A stretch of 64,000 nucleotides of DNA from positions 3,348,001 to 3,412,000 of the forward strand of contig OZ246894.1 in NCBI GenBank assembly GCA_965231925.1, written 5' to 3'. The notes under the pieces were generated by a model. It saw only the letters and a list, made by a program, of their open reading frames with translations, did no database searches and was not told the origin of the DNA. The position numbers were made by a program, and so were the translations under genes. This stretch comes from Poriferisodalis sp965231925 (GTDB lineage: Bacteria; Actinomycetota; Acidimicrobiia; Acidimicrobiales; Poriferisodalaceae). Positions 61,854 to 64,000 of the stretch are shown here, piece by piece. Within the stretch, counting starts at the first letter, position 1. Each line of letters begins with the position of its first letter.

Positions 61854-62680
61854 CGCCGATCCGATGGCCTACCCGACAGGCCAGACCGTTCGACGGCTGC
61901 TGCGGCACCGACGATTCCGGCATGCATGCCGAGGTGCGCAATGTCCACCGGCTTGGACAACTTCAGCCGAGACGAATACTTCTCGAAGCTCTCGCTGAGC
62001 CCACCTCCGAGAACCCACCGACCCGGGTTGAGCATTGCTTCGAGCTGATCGAAGTACGGCTGGGCGCGTTCGGCCCACCCCGCAGGCGTGAGCTCGTCGT
62101 CGGAGATGGCACGTCCCGACGCGACATCTTCGAACCGGACGGCGTCGACCGCGAGTCCGCCCAGTTCGGAGTTGGCGATGAGGTTGCCGTCGTGGAGCAG
62201 GGCGCTTCCGATGCCGGTGCCGAACGTGAGCACGACGGTGAGACCGTTGTCGGGTCTGTCGGGTTGTCCGTAGGTGAGTTCGGCGAGTCCGGCGGCGTCT
62301 GCATCATTGATGAGCACGATTTCCGCGTCGCCTGGCGTCCGGAGCCGATCCAGTGCGCCCTCACGCTCCCACGCACTGGAGAGGTTCGGTGCGTGGCGCA
62401 GACACGATCCGACGATCACGCCCGGCAATGCGACTCCGACTGGGTCTGTCCAGTGCTCTGCCGCAGCCATCTGCCGGACGAGTGCCGATACTTGTTCTGG
62501 TGTCGCCGTGCCAGGTGTCTGCGCGCTGTGGATCGGCCCCGCGAGCTGGCCGGTGTGCAGGTCGACGATGGCTCCCTTGATGCTGGTGCCGCCGACGTCA
62601 ATGCCGAGTTGCGCGACCAGGCCGTCGCGATCGGCGGGTGGCGCGTCGTTGACAGGGTCGGCGGCGGCGATGGTGCTCAT
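61850..62680 (-). CDS. ROK-family / polyphosphate-glucokinase-like sugar kinase
   Basis: About 276 aa from ATG 62680. LGIDVGGTSIKGAIVDL is the phosphate-binding loop, LPGVIVG and LINDADAAGLAELTYG hold the sugar site with the catalytic Asp, and VVLTFGTGIGSALL is the second phosphate loop. HLGMHAGIVGAA near the end fits the family. No zinc-binding ROK Cys cluster is present, as in polyphosphate glucokinases. ATGA overlaps at both ends place it in the nagB operon. Confidence 0.85.
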   Translation of the reverse strand: MSTIAAADPVNDAPPADRDGLVAQLGIDVGGTSIKGAIVDLHTGQLAGPIHSAQTPGTATPEQVSALVRQMAAAEHWTDPVGVALPGVIVGSCLRHAPNLSSAWEREGALDRLRTPGDAEIVLINDADAAGLAELTYGQPDRPDNGLTVVLTFGTGIGSALLHDGNLIANSELGGLAVDAVRFEDVASGRAISDDELTPAGWAERAQPYFDQLEAMLNPGRWVLGGGLSESFEKYSSRLKLSKPVDIAHLGMHAGIVGAAAAVERSGLSGRPSDRR

Positions 62681-63456
62681 TGGAAGACCTGCTGGGTCTT
62701 GGCGCCGGTGATGTAGGCGACGAGGTCGTCCTTGGTGACGTCGCCGACGGCGACCTCGGCCGTCTTGCGCCCTTGGCGCAGCACGACCGCCCGGTCGCAG
62801 ACGTCGCTGACCCGATCCATGTTGTGGGTGATGAGCAGCACCGCCGCTCCGCCGTCGCGCAGGTTCCGTATCAGGTCGAGCACTCGGGCCGCCTGTTCTA
62901 CCCCAAGAGCTGCTGCGGGCTCGTCGAGCATGACGATCTGGCGGCCCCAGGCGGTGGCTCGTCCGATGGCGACAGCTTGGCGCTGGCCGCCCGACAGCGC
63001 GCCCATGGAATGTCGCAGCGACGGGATGCGAATGCCGAGCCGTTCGAGTATGTGCTCGGTCTCGCTTCGCATGCGCTTCTTGTCGAGCAAGCCGAGCCAC
63101 GCGCCGATTGGCCCCCCACGGGTGTGCTCCCGGTTGAGGAAGAGGTTTTCTGCGACGTCGAGCGTGTCGATGACGGCCAGCGTCTGATGGACGGTTTCGA
63201 TGCCCAGCGCTCGGGCTGCGTCGGGGGTGGTGATCGACGTCTCGGCGCCGTCGACCCTCATCAGTCCCGCATCGGGCGCGTACACCCCTGCGACGCATTT
63301 CACGAGCGTCGACTTGCCCGCGCCGTTATCGCCCAGCAGGGCTGTGACCTCGCCGTAGCGGAGCACGAGATCTACGTGATCCAGGGCCTGCACCGCCCGG
63401 AAGGACTTGCACAGGCCCTCCACCTCGAGGGCGGTGACCGTTGCTCCGGCGTTCAT
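62677..63456 (-). CDS. Sugar ABC transporter ATPase (CUT2-like)
   Basis: About 259 aa from ATG 63456. It has GDNGAGKSTLVKCVAGV (Walker A), the LSGGQRQAVAIGRA signature, VMLDEPAAALG (Walker B) and ITHNMDRV (switch His). It is a single-domain ATPase related to the two-domain CUT2 proteins. No permease or binding protein is in the window; these should lie to the right. It overlaps both neighbours by ATGA. Confidence 0.87.
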   Translation of the reverse strand: MNAGATVTALEVEGLCKSFRAVQALDHVDLVLRYGEVTALLGDNGAGKSTLVKCVAGVYAPDAGLMRVDGAETSITTPDAARALGIETVHQTLAVIDTLDVAENLFLNREHTRGGPIGAWLGLLDKKRMRSETEHILERLGIRIPSLRHSMGALSGGQRQAVAIGRATAWGRQIVMLDEPAAALGVEQAARVLDLIRNLRDGGAAVLLITHNMDRVSDVCDRAVVLRQGRKTAEVAVGDVTKDDLVAYITGAKTQQVFQ

Positions 63457-64000
63457 GCCGGCTCCTCGAACTGGACCGGGTCGCCGAAGCCATTCCAGAC
63501 GCCGGCGACGCGAGGCCTGCGGTGGGCGATACCGGCGACGCAGGCGACGAACGCACGGGTGACGAAGGCCTGCACCCGAAAACCGAAAATGACCGTCGAG
63601 CCTTCCTTGAAGGTGCGCTCGACCGCGGGGACCAGCTTGGCGTAGTAGTCGATCGCAGCCGGGCTGGGCATCTCGACGGGCACGGGCGGCGTCGCGATCT
63701 CCGAAGGGTCGTCGGCCACGACGGCGCGGACCTGGTAGTCCCCGAACACCGGGTCGATGTACAGGCCGCCGCCGAAACACAGCGGAACTCCTTGGTGCAG
63801 GTGGGCGATCTCGCTGAGGTAGAGCACTGCGGGCAGCTCGGGGAGTTCGCGCACCGCATGCAGCGGCGTGGTGCCGCTGAGGCCGTGGCCAGGCTCCACC
63901 TGGGTCGCACCGGCCTCGGCCAGCAACCGCAGCACCTCGGTTGAGGTGGTGCCGGGGGCGTTGAGCTGCAGCTGGCTTGAGGCCCCATGGTGGCGATGGG
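63453..64000 (-). CDS. YhfX-like PLP-dependent protein, 5' end outside window
   Basis: At least 180 C-terminal residues are visible. They read TQVEPGHGLSGTTPLH, LPAVLYLSEIAHLHQG, then CFGGGLYIDPVFGDYQVRA, and AIDYYAKLVPAV, the pattern of YhfX-type alanine-racemase-fold proteins. The N-terminal barrel with the PLP lysine lies beyond position 64000. It overlaps the ABC ATPase by ATGA and so belongs to the same operon. The substrate is unknown; a racemase or sugar-amine enzyme is possible. Confidence 0.6.
   Translation of the reverse strand, partial: HRHHGASSQLQLNAPGTTSTEVLRLLAEAGATQVEPGHGLSGTTPLHAVRELPELPAVLYLSEIAHLHQGVPLCFGGGLYIDPVFGDYQVRAVVADDPSEIATPPVPVEMPSPAAIDYYAKLVPAVERTFKEGSTVIFGFRVQAFVTRAFVACVAGIAHRRPRVAGVWNGFGDPVQFEEPA

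Overview
The window is high-GC DNA in which most genes use GTG or ATG starts and overlap by ATGA or GTGA. It carries a mycothiol-conjugate amidase, several acyl-CoA enzymes, an LLM oxidoreductase and at least one promoter with a likely leaderless start. Together these point to an actinobacterium. Marine or host-associated Acidimicrobiia is my best guess, from style and gene content only. I see no rRNA, tRNA or CRISPR array.

Positions 1-18.9 kb form a defence island centred on single-strand DNA phosphorothioation (PT). Read leftwards from 16.7 kb, the genes are sspA (cysteine desulfurase), sspB (DUF4007), sspC (large P-loop ATPase) and sspD (PAPS-reductase-like). Next come a sigma-region-4/winged-helix protein, a GIY-YIG protein, a DGQHR (DndB-like) protein and a SNF2 helicase. 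A VapBC-like pair follows, and at the left edge sits an HNH nuclease with an N-terminal PT-DNA-binding domain. Upstream of sspA lies an AbiEi/AbiEii pair. The system looks silenced three times over: a 135-bp MITE-like element and an IS1182-type element share one CTAG in sspC, a run of 17 G lies near the 3' end of sspC, and an IS30 element splits the DGQHR gene. Removing the sspC insertions at CTAG restores the frame exactly, and a G count divisible by three would restore the rest. Phase variation and recent decay are both possible.

Positions 19-24 kb hold a membrane-anchored, repeat-rich protein ending in an aminoglycoside-phosphotransferase fold. They also hold a phosphoribosyltransferase and its internally deleted copy on either side of an AlbA_2/HATPase gene, with 90-bp repeats at both sides of that gene. 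Positions 24-28.7 kb are a zinc unit: CDF exporter, Zur-type Fur regulator, znuC, and divergent znuA and znuB. Positions 28.7-40.6 kb mix metabolic genes (SDR, nitronate monooxygenase, dapD, amidohydrolase) with accessory genes (mazEF and a mazEF remnant around two paralogous lipoproteins, solitary hicB, Fic, a nuclease-like gene with a RusA resolvase).

Positions 41-54.7 kb are acyl-CoA metabolism: CoA transferase, acyl-CoA dehydrogenase, MaoC-like protein, triple RidA protein, enoyl-CoA hydratase, LLM oxidoreductase and thiolase. A 5-kb insertion interrupts this set. It carries an IS1634 element, gene debris, a lipoprotein and an S1 protease, and lies between two copies of a 499-bp direct repeat. 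Positions 54.6-64 kb hold a secreted nuclease, a degenerate YdjC-like protein, an SCP2 protein, Mca, a PhoU/TrkA_C regulator coupled through a small repeat-containing ORF to an MgtE-type transporter, a thioredoxin-like lipoprotein, and a sugar/amino-sugar operon (nagB, ROK kinase, ABC ATPase, YhfX-like PLP protein) that runs off the right edge.
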